Assembly: GCA_019449595.1 (NCBI GenBank)
Contig: JAGRPL010000001.1
Location: 124,001 to 188,000 of the forward strand
Direction of reading: 5' to 3'
From: Rhodoferax sp.
GTDB lineage: Bacteria > Pseudomonadota > Gammaproteobacteria > Burkholderiales > Burkholderiaceae_C
DNA: 64,000 nt
The notes beneath the pieces were generated by a model. It ran no database searches. It had not been told where the DNA came from and saw only the letters and a list, made by a program, of their open reading frames with translations. Shown here piece after piece: positions 38,066-47,139 of this stretch. Within the stretch, counting starts at the first letter, position 1; each line of letters starts with the position of its first letter. The position numbers were made by a program, and so were the translations under genes.

Positions 38066-38704
38066 ATGGGTGCCTCCGTAATGACCCATGTCTGGCCCCA
38101 GGCTGCTGCCGGTGCGGTGGCGGCGCTGCGCGCCACGCCAGCGCTCGCTGTCATCCGCATCGCCACGCCCGACACCGAGATGCGGCAAGCGGCCCGTGTG
38201 CACACGCGTGCCGCCGTGCGCGACCTGCTGGCGGCGGCTCTGCAGCAACCGACGGCAACGCTGCCGCTGGTCTCACAGCCGGGACAGGCACTGATGCTGG
38301 ACCAGCCCGGCACGCACATTGGCCTGTCGGTGAGCCATGCCCCCGGACTCAGTGTGGCGGCGGTGCACCGGCACGGGGCCGTTGGCGTGGATGTCATGCG
38401 CACAGGGGACGGGGCGGACGGGATGCCCGACTTGGAGACAGTGGCACGGGATTACCTCGGGCCAGCGGCGCAGCGCCGCATCGCCCAGGCAACGCCCGGT
38501 CAACAGGCTTTGGCATTTGCCCGCGCATGGACGGCGCACGAAGCCCGCCTCAAATGCCTGGGGTTGGCGCTCACCGAGTGGACCCCGGCGCTGGAGCAGC
38601 GCCTGGCCACGTGCACGGTCACGGCACTGGATGTACTACCCGGCTGGTGTGGCGCCGTGGCCGTGCCGGGTAATCAGGGCAGCCAGTCCAGCGCCTGCAT
38701 GTAG
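38066..38704 (+). CDS. Sfp-type 4'-phosphopantetheinyl transferase
   Basis: A 212-residue protein that should attach phosphopantetheine to the carrier domain of the adjacent synthetase (Ser574). Sfp-family motifs are LSVSHAPGLSVAAVHR (about 90), VGVDVM (about 107-112, metal-binding Asp) and ARAWTAHEARLKCLG (about 154-168). The usual WxxKEA lysine is replaced by histidine (WTAHEA). ATG 38066 is 10 bases after the synthetase stop; ATG 38081 is an alternative. The 3' end overlaps convergent nagZ by 31 bases. The window also encodes AcpS for fatty-acid ACP. Confidence 0.85.
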   Translation: MGASVMTHVWPQAAAGAVAALRATPALAVIRIATPDTEMRQAARVHTRAAVRDLLAAALQQPTATLPLVSQPGQALMLDQPGTHIGLSVSHAPGLSVAAVHRHGAVGVDVMRTGDGADGMPDLETVARDYLGPAAQRRIAQATPGQQALAFARAWTAHEARLKCLGLALTEWTPALEQRLATCTVTALDVLPGWCGAVAVPGNQGSQSSACM

Positions 38705-39777
38705 GCCGGGCTCACCATCAGCGCGTCCCAGTGCGGCGCCGGCGTGCGGGGCAGCAAGGCACGGCGGCGCGCCTCGCTGGCCTCCAGGGCCTGCCAGTGG
38801 CTCTTGAGCTGGGCTTCCGTCAGGCCGTCGATCAGTTCGTCCACCGCGCGGCCGCCGCCCTCGCTGTTGGGCGTCGACTGGTTGCACAGCAGCACCATGT
38901 CGCAGCCCGCGTTCAGCGCGACCACCGCCGCTTCGGTGTAGCTCACCGGCTGGCCGTCGATCAGGCGGGCACCCGCCATGGAGAGGTCGTCGCTGAAGAT
39001 GGCACCGTCAAAGCCCAGTTGTCCGCGCAGGATGTCGCCCAACCAGGTGCTGGAGAAACCGGCCGGGCGGGCGTCCACCTTCGGGTAGATCACGTGCGCC
39101 GGCATCACACTGGTGGTCACGGTATTGAGCCAGCGATAGGGTGCCGCATCGTCGGCAAGGATGGTCTTGAGGCTGCGCGTATCCACCGGGATGTCGGTGT
39201 GGGAGTCCGCCTTGACGTAGCCGTGGCCGGGGAAATGCTTGCCACAGTTGGCCATGCCGCTTTGCAGCAGGCCATGCATCAGGCTCTTGGCCAGCAGGCT
39301 CACCACGCGCGGGTCGCGGGCAAAGGCGCGGTCGCCGATGACGCCGCTCTCGCCGTAGTCGAGGTCCAGCACGGGCGTAAAACTCAGATCCACACCACAG
39401 GCCCGCAGCTCGGCGCCCAGCACATAACCGCACGCCGTGGCGGCATTGGTGGCATCCAGGGGGCCGGCTTTTTTGCTGGCGGTGGTGGCGCTGGGCGGCG
39501 CCATCCACATCTCGCCCAGGGCACGCATGGGCGGCAGGTGGGTAAAGCCATCGGTCTTGAAGCGCTGCACGCGCCCGCCTTCATGGTCCACGCAGATCAG
39601 CAGGTCCGATCGCACTTTCTTGATGTCGTGGCACAGCGCCGTGAGCTGTGCGCGGTCCTGCCAGTTGCGGGCAAACAGGATCAGGCCGCCGACCAGCGGG
39701 TGCTTGAGGCGCTTGCGGTCGACCTTGGACAGGGTCAGGCCGGCGATGTCGATGATGAGAGGGGCGTGGAAGGTCAT
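38674..39777 (-). CDS. nagZ: beta-N-acetylhexosaminidase (GH3, peptidoglycan recycling)
   Basis: A 367-residue cytosolic glycoside hydrolase that removes N-acetylglucosamine from anhydro-muropeptides. Family 3 motifs are LICVDHEGGRVQRF (about 59-72), CGKHFPGHGYVKADSHTD (about 184-201, with the catalytic loop His) and the nucleophile aspartate in IFSDDLSMAGA (about 257). I chose ATG 39777 (MTFHAPLIID); 10 upstream in-frame codons are unlikely. Its 3' end overlaps the PPTase gene by 31 bases. A repeat copy lies between it and acpS. Confidence 0.95.
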   Translation of the reverse strand: MTFHAPLIIDIAGLTLSKVDRKRLKHPLVGGLILFARNWQDRAQLTALCHDIKKVRSDLLICVDHEGGRVQRFKTDGFTHLPPMRALGEMWMAPPSATTASKKAGPLDATNAATACGYVLGAELRACGVDLSFTPVLDLDYGESGVIGDRAFARDPRVVSLLAKSLMHGLLQSGMANCGKHFPGHGYVKADSHTDIPVDTRSLKTILADDAAPYRWLNTVTTSVMPAHVIYPKVDARPAGFSSTWLGDILRGQLGFDGAIFSDDLSMAGARLIDGQPVSYTEAAVVALNAGCDMVLLCNQSTPNSEGGGRAVDELIDGLTEAQLKSHWQALEASEARRRALLPRTPAPHWDALMVSPAYMQALDWLP

Positions 39778-39838
39778 GGCAGGATGCGGGGAAGTGGGAA
39801 GACACACATCCGGAGGCCAGACGTGCGGGCTTTCAGTA

Positions 39839-39887
39839 TGCTACATATTTAATAGCTGTTTGCGCAAATTTTACGGGGCTTTGCGCC
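39839..39887 (+). repeat. dispersed 28-bp-core repeat, copy 6 (acpS 3' end)
   Basis: TGCTACATATTTAA, then TAGCTGTTTGCGCA, then AATTTTACGGGGCTTTGCGC. On minus it encodes the last residues of AcpS (GRKAP) and its TAA stop, and fills the acpS–nagZ spacer. Confidence 0.88.
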
Positions 39888-40311
39888 CTGTTTCACCCTG
39901 AAACTCGACGACGCAAAAACTGGCGGCGTAGTCGGTCTCGTCGGTCACGCTCACGTGCACCTCGAGCTGGCGCGCCTCGAACCACTCTTTCAGCGTGCCG
40001 TGCAGCACCACGTAGGGCTGCCCGGCCTGGGGGTGGCCCAGGGGCTGGTTGGCGATCTCGCACGACTTCCACGTCATGGGCATGTGCATACCCAGACCAA
40101 TGGCCTTGCTGAACGCCTCCTTGGCGGAAAAACGGGTCGCCAGGTAGCGCACGCCCCGCTCGGGCCAGCGTGCGCTGCGGGTCTTCCAGACGGCATATTC
40201 CGCGTCACTCAGCACCTTGGCGGCAAAGCGGTCGCCATGGCGCTCCAGGCTCGCGCGCATGCGGCGCACGTCGCAGATGTCGGTGCCGATGCCGTAGATC
40301 ACTTCAAGCAA
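39871..40311 (-). CDS. acpS: holo-[acyl-carrier-protein] synthase
   Basis: A 146-residue AcpS-type phosphopantetheinyl transferase that activates fatty-acid ACP. Conserved motifs are [12 protein letters not shown] (about 7-18, metal Asp) and [15 protein letters not shown] (about 60-74). It overlaps the 3' end of pdxJ by 13 bases, as in the classic rnc-era-recO-pdxJ-acpS operon. The C-terminal residues and stop come from a repeat copy. Confidence 0.95.
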   Translation of the reverse strand: MLEVIYGIGTDICDVRRMRASLERHGDRFAAKVLSDAEYAVWKTRSARWPERGVRYLATRFSAKEAFSKAIGLGMHMPMTWKSCEIANQPLGHPQAGQPYVVLHGTLKEWFEARQLEVHVSVTDETDYAASFCVVEFQGETGRKAP

Positions 40312-41045
40312 TCCAGATAGGCCTTGACCGTAGCGGCGTAACCCAGCTCCAGCGCATCCGAGATCAGCGCGTGGCCAATGGATACCTCTTGCACCCCCGG
40401 GACCTGCTGCACAAAGGCGGCCAGGTTGTCGCGGTTCAGATCATGGCCGGCATTGACGCCCAGACCGACCTTGAGCGCCGCACGGGCGGCTTGGGCAAAA
40501 CGCTCCAGCTGCACGGCCTGCTGGGACGTGCCCCAGGCGGCGGCGTAGGGCTCGGTGTATAGCTCCACACGGTCCGCACCGACGTCTTTGGCAGCCTGCA
40601 TCGCCGCCGGGTCGGCGTCCATGAACAGGCTGACGCGCAGGCCCCAGGCCTTGGCGTGCGCAACGAGCGGGCGCAGGCGGTTGGCGTCCCGGGGAAAGTT
40701 CCAACCATGGTCGCTGGTGAACTGGCCTTCGGAATCGGGCACAAACGTCACCTGGTGCACCGGCAGTTTGCGGTCTAGCAGGTCACGCACACAGTCCATC
40801 AGGTTGTGAAAGGGGTTGCCTTCCACATTGAATTCGCGGTCCGGCCAGTCTTTCAGGAGCGCTGCCAGATCGGTTACGTCATCGGCGCGGATATGGCGCG
40901 CGTCGGGGCGCGGGTGCACCGTGATGCCGGCCGCGCCAGCCTGCAGGCACAGGGTTGCCGCACGGGTGACGCTGGGTATGCCGAGGTGGCGGGTGTTGCG
41001 CACCAGGGCCACTTTGTTGAGATTGACGGAGAGGTGCGTGGTCAT
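40299..41045 (-). CDS. pdxJ: pyridoxine 5'-phosphate synthase
   Basis: A 248-residue TIM-barrel enzyme that makes pyridoxine 5'-phosphate from deoxyxylulose 5-phosphate and aminoacetone phosphate. Motifs: [15 protein letters not shown] (about 5-19), [16 protein letters not shown] (about 39-54), NVEGNP (about 75) and GVNAGHDLN near the C-terminus. I chose ATG 41045, which follows the recO stop by 2 bases. It overlaps acpS by 13 bases. Confidence 0.96.
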   Translation of the reverse strand: MTTHLSVNLNKVALVRNTRHLGIPSVTRAATLCLQAGAAGITVHPRPDARHIRADDVTDLAALLKDWPDREFNVEGNPFHNLMDCVRDLLDRKLPVHQVTFVPDSEGQFTSDHGWNFPRDANRLRPLVAHAKAWGLRVSLFMDADPAAMQAAKDVGADRVELYTEPYAAAWGTSQQAVQLERFAQAARAALKVGLGVNAGHDLNRDNLAAFVQQVPGVQEVSIGHALISDALELGYAATVKAYLDCLK

Positions 41046-41047
41046 GT

Positions 41048-41800
41048 CTATAACGCCTGTATATCGATCATCATCTGCCGCGTGCGCAGGGTTTTGACAC
41101 CGCAATGGTAGTGCAACAGCGTACGCAGCTGGGGCTTGAGCTCGCCCATCACGGCCGCACAGGCGCGCAGCGTGGTGGTAAAGGGGGCGCCGTCCTCCAG
41201 TGCCGCCTGCAACGCGGTCCACTGCGCACCGGTAAGGCTGGCACGGTCGTCCGCGTGGGCCTGGCGCAGGCCGCCTTCGGGCACCAGGGTGTAGCGCGCA
41301 CCGGCATCCAGTGCACCCAGCGTCATGGTCTGCAGATCCAGCTGCGGCAGCAGGCCGATTTCGCGCAGCAACAGCAACTCGTACGTGCGCAGCGCCGCCT
41401 GCAGCGCCTCGCCGTGTTCGCTGGCCAGCACGCGCACCACGTTGGCATAGACGTCAAACAGCACCGGATGCGGATCGTCGCGTGCCAGCAGGGTCAGGAG
41501 CAGTTCATTGAGGTAGTAGCCCGAGAGCAGCGCGTCCCCCGTGGGCATGACGTGACCGCCCTGCCATTCGGCGCTCTTGAGGGTGCGGATTTCGGCATCG
41601 CCGCCAAAGGCCACATGCAGCATCTGCAGCGGCAGCAGCACGGGCCGAAAGCTGGAGCTGGGCCGCTTGGCACCCTTGGCCACCAGGGCAATGCGGCCGT
41701 GGTGGCGGGTGAACACTTCCAGGATCAGGCTGGACTCGCTCCAGTCGTAGCGGTGCAGCACATAGGCAGGCTCGTCAGAGATGCGCTTATTCGTAGCCAA
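41048..41800 (-). CDS. recO: DNA repair protein RecO
   Basis: A 250-residue RecFOR-pathway protein that loads RecA on SSB-coated DNA. An N-terminal OB fold (about 10-80: [21 protein letters not shown] and [12 protein letters not shown]) precedes the helical C-terminal domain. The zinc cysteines of some RecO proteins are absent, as in many proteobacteria. It overlaps era by 14 bases and is followed by pdxJ after 2 bases. Confidence 0.93.
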   Translation of the reverse strand: MATNKRISDEPAYVLHRYDWSESSLILEVFTRHHGRIALVAKGAKRPSSSFRPVLLPLQMLHVAFGGDAEIRTLKSAEWQGGHVMPTGDALLSGYYLNELLLTLLARDDPHPVLFDVYANVVRVLASEHGEALQAALRTYELLLLREIGLLPQLDLQTMTLGALDAGARYTLVPEGGLRQAHADDRASLTGAQWTALQAALEDGAPFTTTLRACAAVMGELKPQLRTLLHYHCGVKTLRTRQMMIDIQAL

Positions 41801-42830
41801 AGCTGCGCACCCGCGCTTCGTCGTCGGCCCAGCCGGAGCGCACTTTCACCCACAGCTCCAGGAATACCTTGGCATCGGCCAGCTTCTCGAGCTCGACGCG
41901 GGTTTCCATGCCGATGCGCTTGATGCGCTCGCCCTTGTCGCCAATCACCATGGCCTTGTGCTGATCGCGCTCCACCACGATGGTGGCGGCAATGCGCAAC
42001 AGGCGCTTCTGCCCCTTTTTCTGCGGCGGCTCTTCCTCGAACTTGTCGATGACCACGGTGGAGGTGTAAGGCAGCTCGTCGCCCGTCAGGCGGAACAGCT
42101 TTTCGCGCACCAGTTCGCTGGCCAGGAATTTCTCGCTGCGGTCGGTGAGTTCGTCTTCCGAATACCACCAGGCCTGCTCGGGCAGGTATTGCTCGCAGAT
42201 GCCCAGCAGGCGGTCCACGTCCTTCGGGTTCTTGGCCGACATGGGCACGAACTCGGCAAAGGCGTGCTTCTCCTGCATGGTCTGCAGCCAGGGGGCAATG
42301 TCGCCCCGGCGGTGCACGTTGTCGAGCTTGTTGGCCACCAGCAGGGTAGGAATGTTCTTGCCCAGCAGTGCCAGCACGCGGGCATCGGCCGGCGTGAAGC
42401 TGCCCGCCTCGACCACGAACAGGATCAGGTCCACGTCGGCCACCGCGCCCTGCACGGTCTTGTTCAGCGACTTGTTGAGTGCGTTGGCGTGCAGGGTCTG
42501 AAAGCCCGGCGTGTCCACGAACACAAACTGGGTGGCACCGCGCGTGTGCATGCCGGTGATGCGGTGGCGCGTGGTCTGGGCCTTGCGCGAGGTGATGCTG
42601 ATCTTCTGCCCCACCAGGGCATTGAGCAGCGTGGACTTGCCCACGTTGGGCTTGCCCACAATGGCCACCAGGCCACAGCGCTGCCCTGCCGCAACGGTGC
42701 CGGGCTGGGCCAGCTTGGGCGTGCTCTTGAGCAGGCCCTCCAGCATGCTGTCCAGATCGGTTTGCGGCTCTTGTCGATTGCCGGCCCCCGAGGGTTCTGC
42801 GTTGGCAGCTATTTTCTTAGGAGCACTCAT
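41787..42830 (-). CDS. era: GTPase Era, ribosome maturation factor, with N-terminal extension
   Basis: A 347-residue protein that binds the 3' end of 16S rRNA in 30S maturation. GTPase motifs: GKPNVGKST (G1), DTPGF (G3), NKLD (G4) and SAK (G5), then a C-terminal KH domain ([17 protein letters not shown]). E. coli Era has 301 residues; the extra length is mostly N-terminal (about 45-50 residues before [13 protein letters not shown]). Residues 2-17 of that extension ([16 protein letters not shown]) are encoded by a dispersed-repeat copy. The ATG overlaps the rnc stop by four bases. Confidence 0.95.
   Translation of the reverse strand: MSAPKKIAANAEPSGAGNRQEPQTDLDSMLEGLLKSTPKLAQPGTVAAGQRCGLVAIVGKPNVGKSTLLNALVGQKISITSRKAQTTRHRITGMHTRGATQFVFVDTPGFQTLHANALNKSLNKTVQGAVADVDLILFVVEAGSFTPADARVLALLGKNIPTLLVANKLDNVHRRGDIAPWLQTMQEKHAFAEFVPMSAKNPKDVDRLLGICEQYLPEQAWWYSEDELTDRSEKFLASELVREKLFRLTGDELPYTSTVVIDKFEEEPPQKKGQKRLLRIAATIVVERDQHKAMVIGDKGERIKRIGMETRVELEKLADAKVFLELWVKVRSGWADDEARVRSFGYE
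42781..42825 (-). repeat. dispersed 28-bp-core repeat, copy 7 (era N-terminus)
   Basis: Reading on minus from 42825: TGCTCCTAAGAAAA, then TAGCTGCCAACGCA, then GAACCCTCGGGGGCC. It begins 5 bases after the A of the era ATG and is translated as residues 2-17. Confidence 0.8.
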
Positions 42831-43513
42831 GGTTTGATTCTTGCCTTGATTGTTTGCAGCATGGCGGCCGCTGCGGCCTGTTCTCCGGATCGACGCGAAC
42901 CGCCAATGCCGCGCTCGGTCAGCTGCAGCTCGGGGATTTCGCACTCCACGTCAAAGCTTTGCTTGTGGGCCGCCCCGATGGTGCCCACCACCTTGTACAC
43001 CGGAAGCTTCATTCTGCGACCCTGCAGCCACTCCTGCAACTCGGTCTTGGCATCCTTGCCAATGGCGTCCATCTGCGGCGTGATCTCCACCGCGTTGAAC
43101 AGGCGGTGCACGAGGGTCTGGGCGGCGGCAAAACCGGCGTCCAGGTAGACGGCCCCGATGATGGCCTCCAGCGTGTCGGCCAGAATGGACGGCCGCTTCT
43201 GGCCGCCGGAGCGCACTTCGCCCTCCCCCAGCCGGATCACCTCGGGCAGACCCAGCCCCACGGCGAGCTGGTGCAACGTTTCCTGCTTGACCAGATTGGC
43301 CCGCACGCGGGACAAGTCCCCCTCCGGCAGGGAGCCCAGCCGGGCATACAGGAGATCGGACACCGCCAGGTTGAGGACCGAATCCCCGAGAAACTCCAGG
43401 CGCTCGTAATGGTCGCTGGAGAAGCTGCGGTGGGTCAGCGCCCGGGTCAGCAGGGAGACATTGGAAAATTCATGTTGCAGGCGCCGCTGCAACTCCATCA
43501 GACCATCTGCCAC
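42827..43513 (-). CDS. rnc: ribonuclease III
   Basis: A 228-residue double-stranded-RNA endonuclease for rRNA processing. The RNase III signature [17 protein letters not shown] lies at about 37-53 and the second acidic cluster [15 protein letters not shown] at about 113-127. A C-terminal dsRNA-binding domain starts near residue 155 ([13 protein letters not shown]). It is followed by era with an ATGA overlap and lies one base after the DUF4845 gene. Confidence 0.96.
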   Translation of the reverse strand: MADGLMELQRRLQHEFSNVSLLTRALTHRSFSSDHYERLEFLGDSVLNLAVSDLLYARLGSLPEGDLSRVRANLVKQETLHQLAVGLGLPEVIRLGEGEVRSGGQKRPSILADTLEAIIGAVYLDAGFAAAQTLVHRLFNAVEITPQMDAIGKDAKTELQEWLQGRRMKLPVYKVVGTIGAAHKQSFDVECEIPELQLTERGIGGSRRSGEQAAAAAMLQTIKARIKP

Positions 43514-43514
43514 G

Positions 43515-43868
43515 TTATCGGGAGCGGCCGGCGTATTTCAGCGTGAGGTACGCGGGCCCGGCCAGATGGATTTCACGCTGGTAGGCAAAACTCACCACCA
43601 CCTTGTCACCGTCTTTGGTGACTTCCAGGTCACCACCGGTAATGGAGCTGATATTGTCAATGGCGGCTGCCTTGTCAAAAATCATGCGGACCTCGGCAAC
43701 CGTTGCGCCTTCACTGGCCTTGTTCACGGCCTTGACCACCGTCTGGTACTCCAGAACCGTTGGGAACACCTGTGCCGCCACCACACCGGTGATGGCGAGC
43801 ACGGCGCCGACAAAGATCAGACCGAAAAAAGTGATTCCGCGCTGCCGAGACTTGCGATGCACTGTCAT
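43515..43868 (-). CDS. DUF4845 single-pass membrane protein
   Basis: A 117-residue protein starting at ATG 43868 (MTVHRKSRQRGITFFGL). One transmembrane helix (about 12-33) begins with a pilin-like RQRGITFFGLIFVGAVL, followed by a roughly 80-residue periplasmic domain with TVVKAVNKASEG. DUF4845 proteins sit between lepB and rnc throughout Burkholderiales; function unknown. The pilin-like start lacks a prepilin cleavage glycine plus Glu5 in classical form. It follows lepB by 13 bases. Confidence 0.85.
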   Translation of the reverse strand: MTVHRKSRQRGITFFGLIFVGAVLAITGVVAAQVFPTVLEYQTVVKAVNKASEGATVAEVRMIFDKAAAIDNISSITGGDLEVTKDGDKVVVSFAYQREIHLAGPAYLTLKYAGRSR

Positions 43869-43881
43869 GTTGTTTCCCTTG

Positions 43882-44847
43882 TCAATCAAACGATCCGATC
43901 CGCTTGGGACTGCCAAAATTCATCCAGACAAAAAAGGCCTTCCCGACGATGTTCTTCTCCGGCACAAACCCCCAGTAACGGGAGTCCAGTGAATTATCGC
44001 GATTGTCCCCCATCATGAAGTAGTGCCCGGCCGGCACCTTGCAGGTCACACCTTCAACGGTATAGCTGCAGCCGTCGCGCCCGTCAAAGTTGTCGGCGCC
44101 GGGCACGAATGCGGGGCGGTCGTCGTCATTGAGCAGGCGGTGCTTCTTGCCACCCAGGGTTTCCTCGAACTGCTTGAAGTAGCGCATGGCTTCTTCGTCA
44201 AAAAACTCCGGCACGGCCGTCGTGGCAACCGGCTGGCCATTGATGGTCAGGCGCTTGTTCAGGTAGGCCACCGTATCGCCCGGCACGCCGACCACCCGCT
44301 TGATGTAGTCCAGGCTGGGTTTGGGCGGGTAGCGAAACACCATGACATCGCCGCGCTGGGGCGGCGTGCCCGCCGTGATCTTGGTGTTGAGTACCGGCAG
44401 GCGCAGGCCGTAGGTGTACTTGTTCACCAGAATCAGGTCCCCCACCAGCAGGGTCGGAACCATGGAACCCGACGGGATCTTGAACGGCTCGAACAGGAAG
44501 GAGCGGAGCAGAAACACCACAATGATCACCGGGAACAGACCCGCCGTCCAGTCCAGCCACCAGGGCTGCATGAGCAAACGGACCTTGGCTTCGGCGATAT
44601 TGCCGTCGACCTGGCTGATGCCTTGCTTGCCCAGCTCTTCCCGGCGCTGGAGGTCGTTGGCTTCCAGCAAGGCTGCGGCCTTCTGGCGTTGTGGCAGGAA
44701 ATAAAAGCGCTCTGCCAGCCAGTACACGCCGGTCACCACGGTGGCCAGCAGCAGCAGCAAGGCAAAGTTGCCTTCCACCAGCCCAAAGTACCAGGACGCC
44801 GCGTACAGCCCGAAAGCCGCCAGAATGATTGAAGTAATGGCCTGCAT
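43882..44847 (-). CDS. lepB: signal peptidase I
   Basis: A 321-residue inner-membrane protease that removes signal peptides. Two N-terminal helices (about 5-25 and 30-45) and a third (about 100-120) precede the catalytic domain. Ser is in FKIPSGSMVPTLL, Lys in DYIKRVVGVPGDTVAY, and box E is MGDNRDNSLDSRYWGFVP. I chose ATG 44847, whose A overlaps the lepA stop (TGATG), as in E. coli. The frame upstream belongs to lepA. Confidence 0.95.
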   Translation of the reverse strand: MQAITSIILAAFGLYAASWYFGLVEGNFALLLLLATVVTGVYWLAERFYFLPQRQKAAALLEANDLQRREELGKQGISQVDGNIAEAKVRLLMQPWWLDWTAGLFPVIIVVFLLRSFLFEPFKIPSGSMVPTLLVGDLILVNKYTYGLRLPVLNTKITAGTPPQRGDVMVFRYPPKPSLDYIKRVVGVPGDTVAYLNKRLTINGQPVATTAVPEFFDEEAMRYFKQFEETLGGKKHRLLNDDDRPAFVPGADNFDGRDGCSYTVEGVTCKVPAGHYFMMGDNRDNSLDSRYWGFVPEKNIVGKAFFVWMNFGSPKRIGSFD

Positions 44848-46655
44848 CAGTCTTCCACCTGCAAAATGGCCAGGAAGGCCTCTTGTGGAACTTCCACGGA
44901 ACCGATTTGCTTCATGCGTTTCTTGCCTGCTTTTTGTTTTTCGAGGAGTTTGCGCTTGCGCGAGATGTCGCCGCCATAACACTTGGCCAGCACGTTCTTG
45001 CGCAGGGCCTTGATTGTCTCACGCGCAATGATGTTGGCCCCGATGGCCGCCTGGATGGCGACGTCGTACATCTGGCGGGAGATGATTTCGCGCATTTTGG
45101 CCACGACGGCACGGCCGCGGTACTGCGACTGGCTGCGGTGCACGATGATGGACAGGGCATCAACCTTCTCGCTGTTGAGCAGGATGTCGACCTTGACCAC
45201 ATCCGAGGCCCGGAACTCCTTGAACTCATAGTCCATGGAGGCATAACCGCGGCTCACGCTCTTCAACTTGTCGAAGAAGTCCAGCACGATCTCGCCCAGG
45301 GGCATTTCGTAGGTCAGCACCACCTGGCGGCCCTTGTAGGCCATGTTCATCTGGATGCCGCGCTTCTGGTTGGCCAGGGTCATGACTACGCCGACGTATT
45401 CCTGGGGCATGTACAAATGCACGGTGACGATGGGCTCGCGGATTTCCGCCGTCTTGCCGATCTCGGGCATCTTGGAGGGATTTTCGACCTTGATGACTTC
45501 ACCGTCGCTCTTCACCACCTCGTACACCACGCTGGGTGCGGTGGTGATCAGGTCCTGGTCGAATTCACGCTCCAGGCGTTCCTGCACGATTTCCATGTGC
45601 AGGAGGCCCAGGAAGCCGCAGCGGAAACCAAAGCCCAGGGCCTGCGAGACTTCGGGTTCGTAGTGCAGCGAGGCGTCGTTGAGCTTGAGCTTTTCCAGCG
45701 CGTCGCGCAGGGAGTCGTACTCGCTGGCCTCGGTGGGGTACAGGCCGGCAAACACCTGGGGCTGGATTTCCTTGAAACCGGGCAGCGCCTCGGTGGCGGG
45801 CCCCAGGTTGTTGGGCAACTTCCTTTCCAGCGTCACGGTGTCGCCCACCTTGGCCGCCTGCAATTCCTTGATGCCGGCGATGATGTAGCCCACCTCACCT
45901 GCCTCCAGCGAAGCCCGTGGCTGGTTGGCGGGCGTGAAGACGCCCAGGTTGTCGGCGTTGTAGGCGGCGCCCGAGGCCATCATCTTGATGCGTTCCCCCT
46001 TGACCAGGCGGCCGTCCACCACACGCACCAGCATCACCACGCCGACATAGCTGTCAAACCAGCTATCGATGATCATGGCGCGCAGTGGCGCATCGGGATT
46101 GCCGCGGGGCGCCGGAATCTTGGCCACGATGGCTTCCAGGATCTCGTCGATGCCCACGCCCGTCTTGGCCGAGCAGGGAATCGCCTCCGTGGCATCAATG
46201 CCGATGACGTCCTCAATCTCCGATCGGGCGTTGTCCAGGTCGGCATTGGGCAGATCGATCTTGTTGAGCACCGGCAGCACTTCCACGCCCAGGTCCAGTG
46301 CCGTGTAGCAGTTGGCCACGGTTTGGGCTTCCACGCCCTGCGATGCATCCACCACCAGCAGCGCACCTTCGCAGGCAGAGAGCGAACGGCTCACTTCATA
46401 CGAGAAGTCCACGTGCCCCGGGGTGTCGATCAGATTGAGGTTGTAGACCTGTCCATCCTTGGCCTTATATTGCAGCGCCGCGGTCTGTGCCTTGATGGTT
46501 ATCCCACGCTCTTTCTCGATGTCCATCGAATCCAGAACCTGTGCTTCCATCTCGCGCGCTTCCAGCCCGCCGCAACGCTGGATCAGACGATCCGCGAGTG
46601 TCGATTTGCCATGATCAATGTGGGCGATGATCGAAAAATTTCTGATGTGATTCAT
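44847..46655 (-). CDS. lepA: elongation factor 4 (LepA), ribosome-associated GTPase
   Basis: A 602-residue translational GTPase. GTP motifs: [14 protein letters not shown] (about 11-24), [11 protein letters not shown] (about 77-87) and NKIDLPNAD (about 131). Domains II-V follow, and the LepA-specific C-terminal domain ends in [18 protein letters not shown] used ATG 46655; a TTG one codon upstream is less likely. It overlaps lepB by one base, forming the lepA-lepB-rnc-era operon. Confidence 0.96.
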   Translation of the reverse strand: MNHIRNFSIIAHIDHGKSTLADRLIQRCGGLEAREMEAQVLDSMDIEKERGITIKAQTAALQYKAKDGQVYNLNLIDTPGHVDFSYEVSRSLSACEGALLVVDASQGVEAQTVANCYTALDLGVEVLPVLNKIDLPNADLDNARSEIEDVIGIDATEAIPCSAKTGVGIDEILEAIVAKIPAPRGNPDAPLRAMIIDSWFDSYVGVVMLVRVVDGRLVKGERIKMMASGAAYNADNLGVFTPANQPRASLEAGEVGYIIAGIKELQAAKVGDTVTLERKLPNNLGPATEALPGFKEIQPQVFAGLYPTEASEYDSLRDALEKLKLNDASLHYEPEVSQALGFGFRCGFLGLLHMEIVQERLEREFDQDLITTAPSVVYEVVKSDGEVIKVENPSKMPEIGKTAEIREPIVTVHLYMPQEYVGVVMTLANQKRGIQMNMAYKGRQVVLTYEMPLGEIVLDFFDKLKSVSRGYASMDYEFKEFRASDVVKVDILLNSEKVDALSIIVHRSQSQYRGRAVVAKMREIISRQMYDVAIQAAIGANIIARETIKALRKNVLAKCYGGDISRKRKLLEKQKAGKKRMKQIGSVEVPQEAFLAILQVED

Positions 46656-46698
46656 CAACGGAAACGCTTAAGTGGTTGAATTAAAACGGCAGGGGCAA

Positions 46699-46730
46699 GA
46701 AAAAAGGGCGCGTCTGGTAATGACGCGCCC
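46699..46730 (-). terminator. Rho-independent terminator upstream of lepA
   Basis: On minus, GGGCGCGTC pairs with GACGCGCCC and is followed by TTTTTTC. It separates the rpoE-rse-mucD transcript from lepA. As only about 45 bases remain to the lepA start, lepA may need a promoter overlapping this point or read-through. Confidence 0.85.
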
Positions 46731-47091
46731 TGAACCAACAATCATTGGCAACTGCGAAGGTTGGAGCTTCATTGTAGGCAAAAATCCCCGAGAGCAAAGC
46801 CCCAAAAATCGGATTCCGGTGTCGTTGCGACTCAACAACAGTCATTTTGTACACAGGTTATCAACAATTAAAAAGGAAAGGCTCTGGACAACATGTGGGT
46901 GATCTGTGGAGCAGCTGTGGGGTACTCCCGGGCATCCCATATCATGGACTTTTGCTTCCTGCATATACGCAGAATGCGCTGCACAGACCCCGTATTCTAA
47001 CCAAAACCCGAAATGGGTCGAGAAAGTTAGCGGGCGCCCACATCGTGCAGCGCACTCGGCAGAAAAAAATAAGATCGTGCACGCCGCACAA

Positions 47092-47122
47092 CAACCCCAA
47101 AACCCAGCCGGGTTTAGGGTTG
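47092..47122 (-). terminator. stem-loop after mucD, possible terminator
   Basis: Nested inverted repeats: on minus CAACCC plus AAACCC pair with GGGTTT plus GGGGTTG across a GGCT loop, 18 bases after the mucD stop. There is no clean T-run, so termination is likely but not certain. Confidence 0.5.
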
Positions 47123-47139
47123 TTTGCCGCTATTCCCGT

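Larger units (their letters stand above)
46656..47139. other. 484-base gene-free region between mucD and lepA
   Basis: No credible gene: open frames through it on plus are antisense extensions of neighbours. It holds the mucD-side stem-loop (47092-47122), a strong minus-strand terminator (46699-46730) and, between them, a relatively AT-rich stretch (46740-47080) with GTACACAGG, TTATCAACA and several short A-runs. The lepA promoter must lie just after the terminator or within this stretch. I could not fix a -35/-10 pair. Confidence 0.6.

Noticed and set aside
38674..38704. 31-base overlap of the PPTase and nagZ 3' ends as a sequencing error or fusion
   Set aside because: Both proteins end at normal family lengths; convergent overlaps of this size are common in compact genomes.
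43515..43868. DUF4845 protein as a type IV pilin
   Set aside because: The N-terminus RQRGITFFGL looks pilin-like, but the conserved Glu5 and cleavage context are lacking and its fixed place between lepB and rnc matches DUF4845.
46858..46866. TTATCAACA as a DnaA box / replication origin signal
   Set aside because: A single near-match with one mismatch, no cluster of boxes, no dnaA, dnaN, gidA or parAB nearby.
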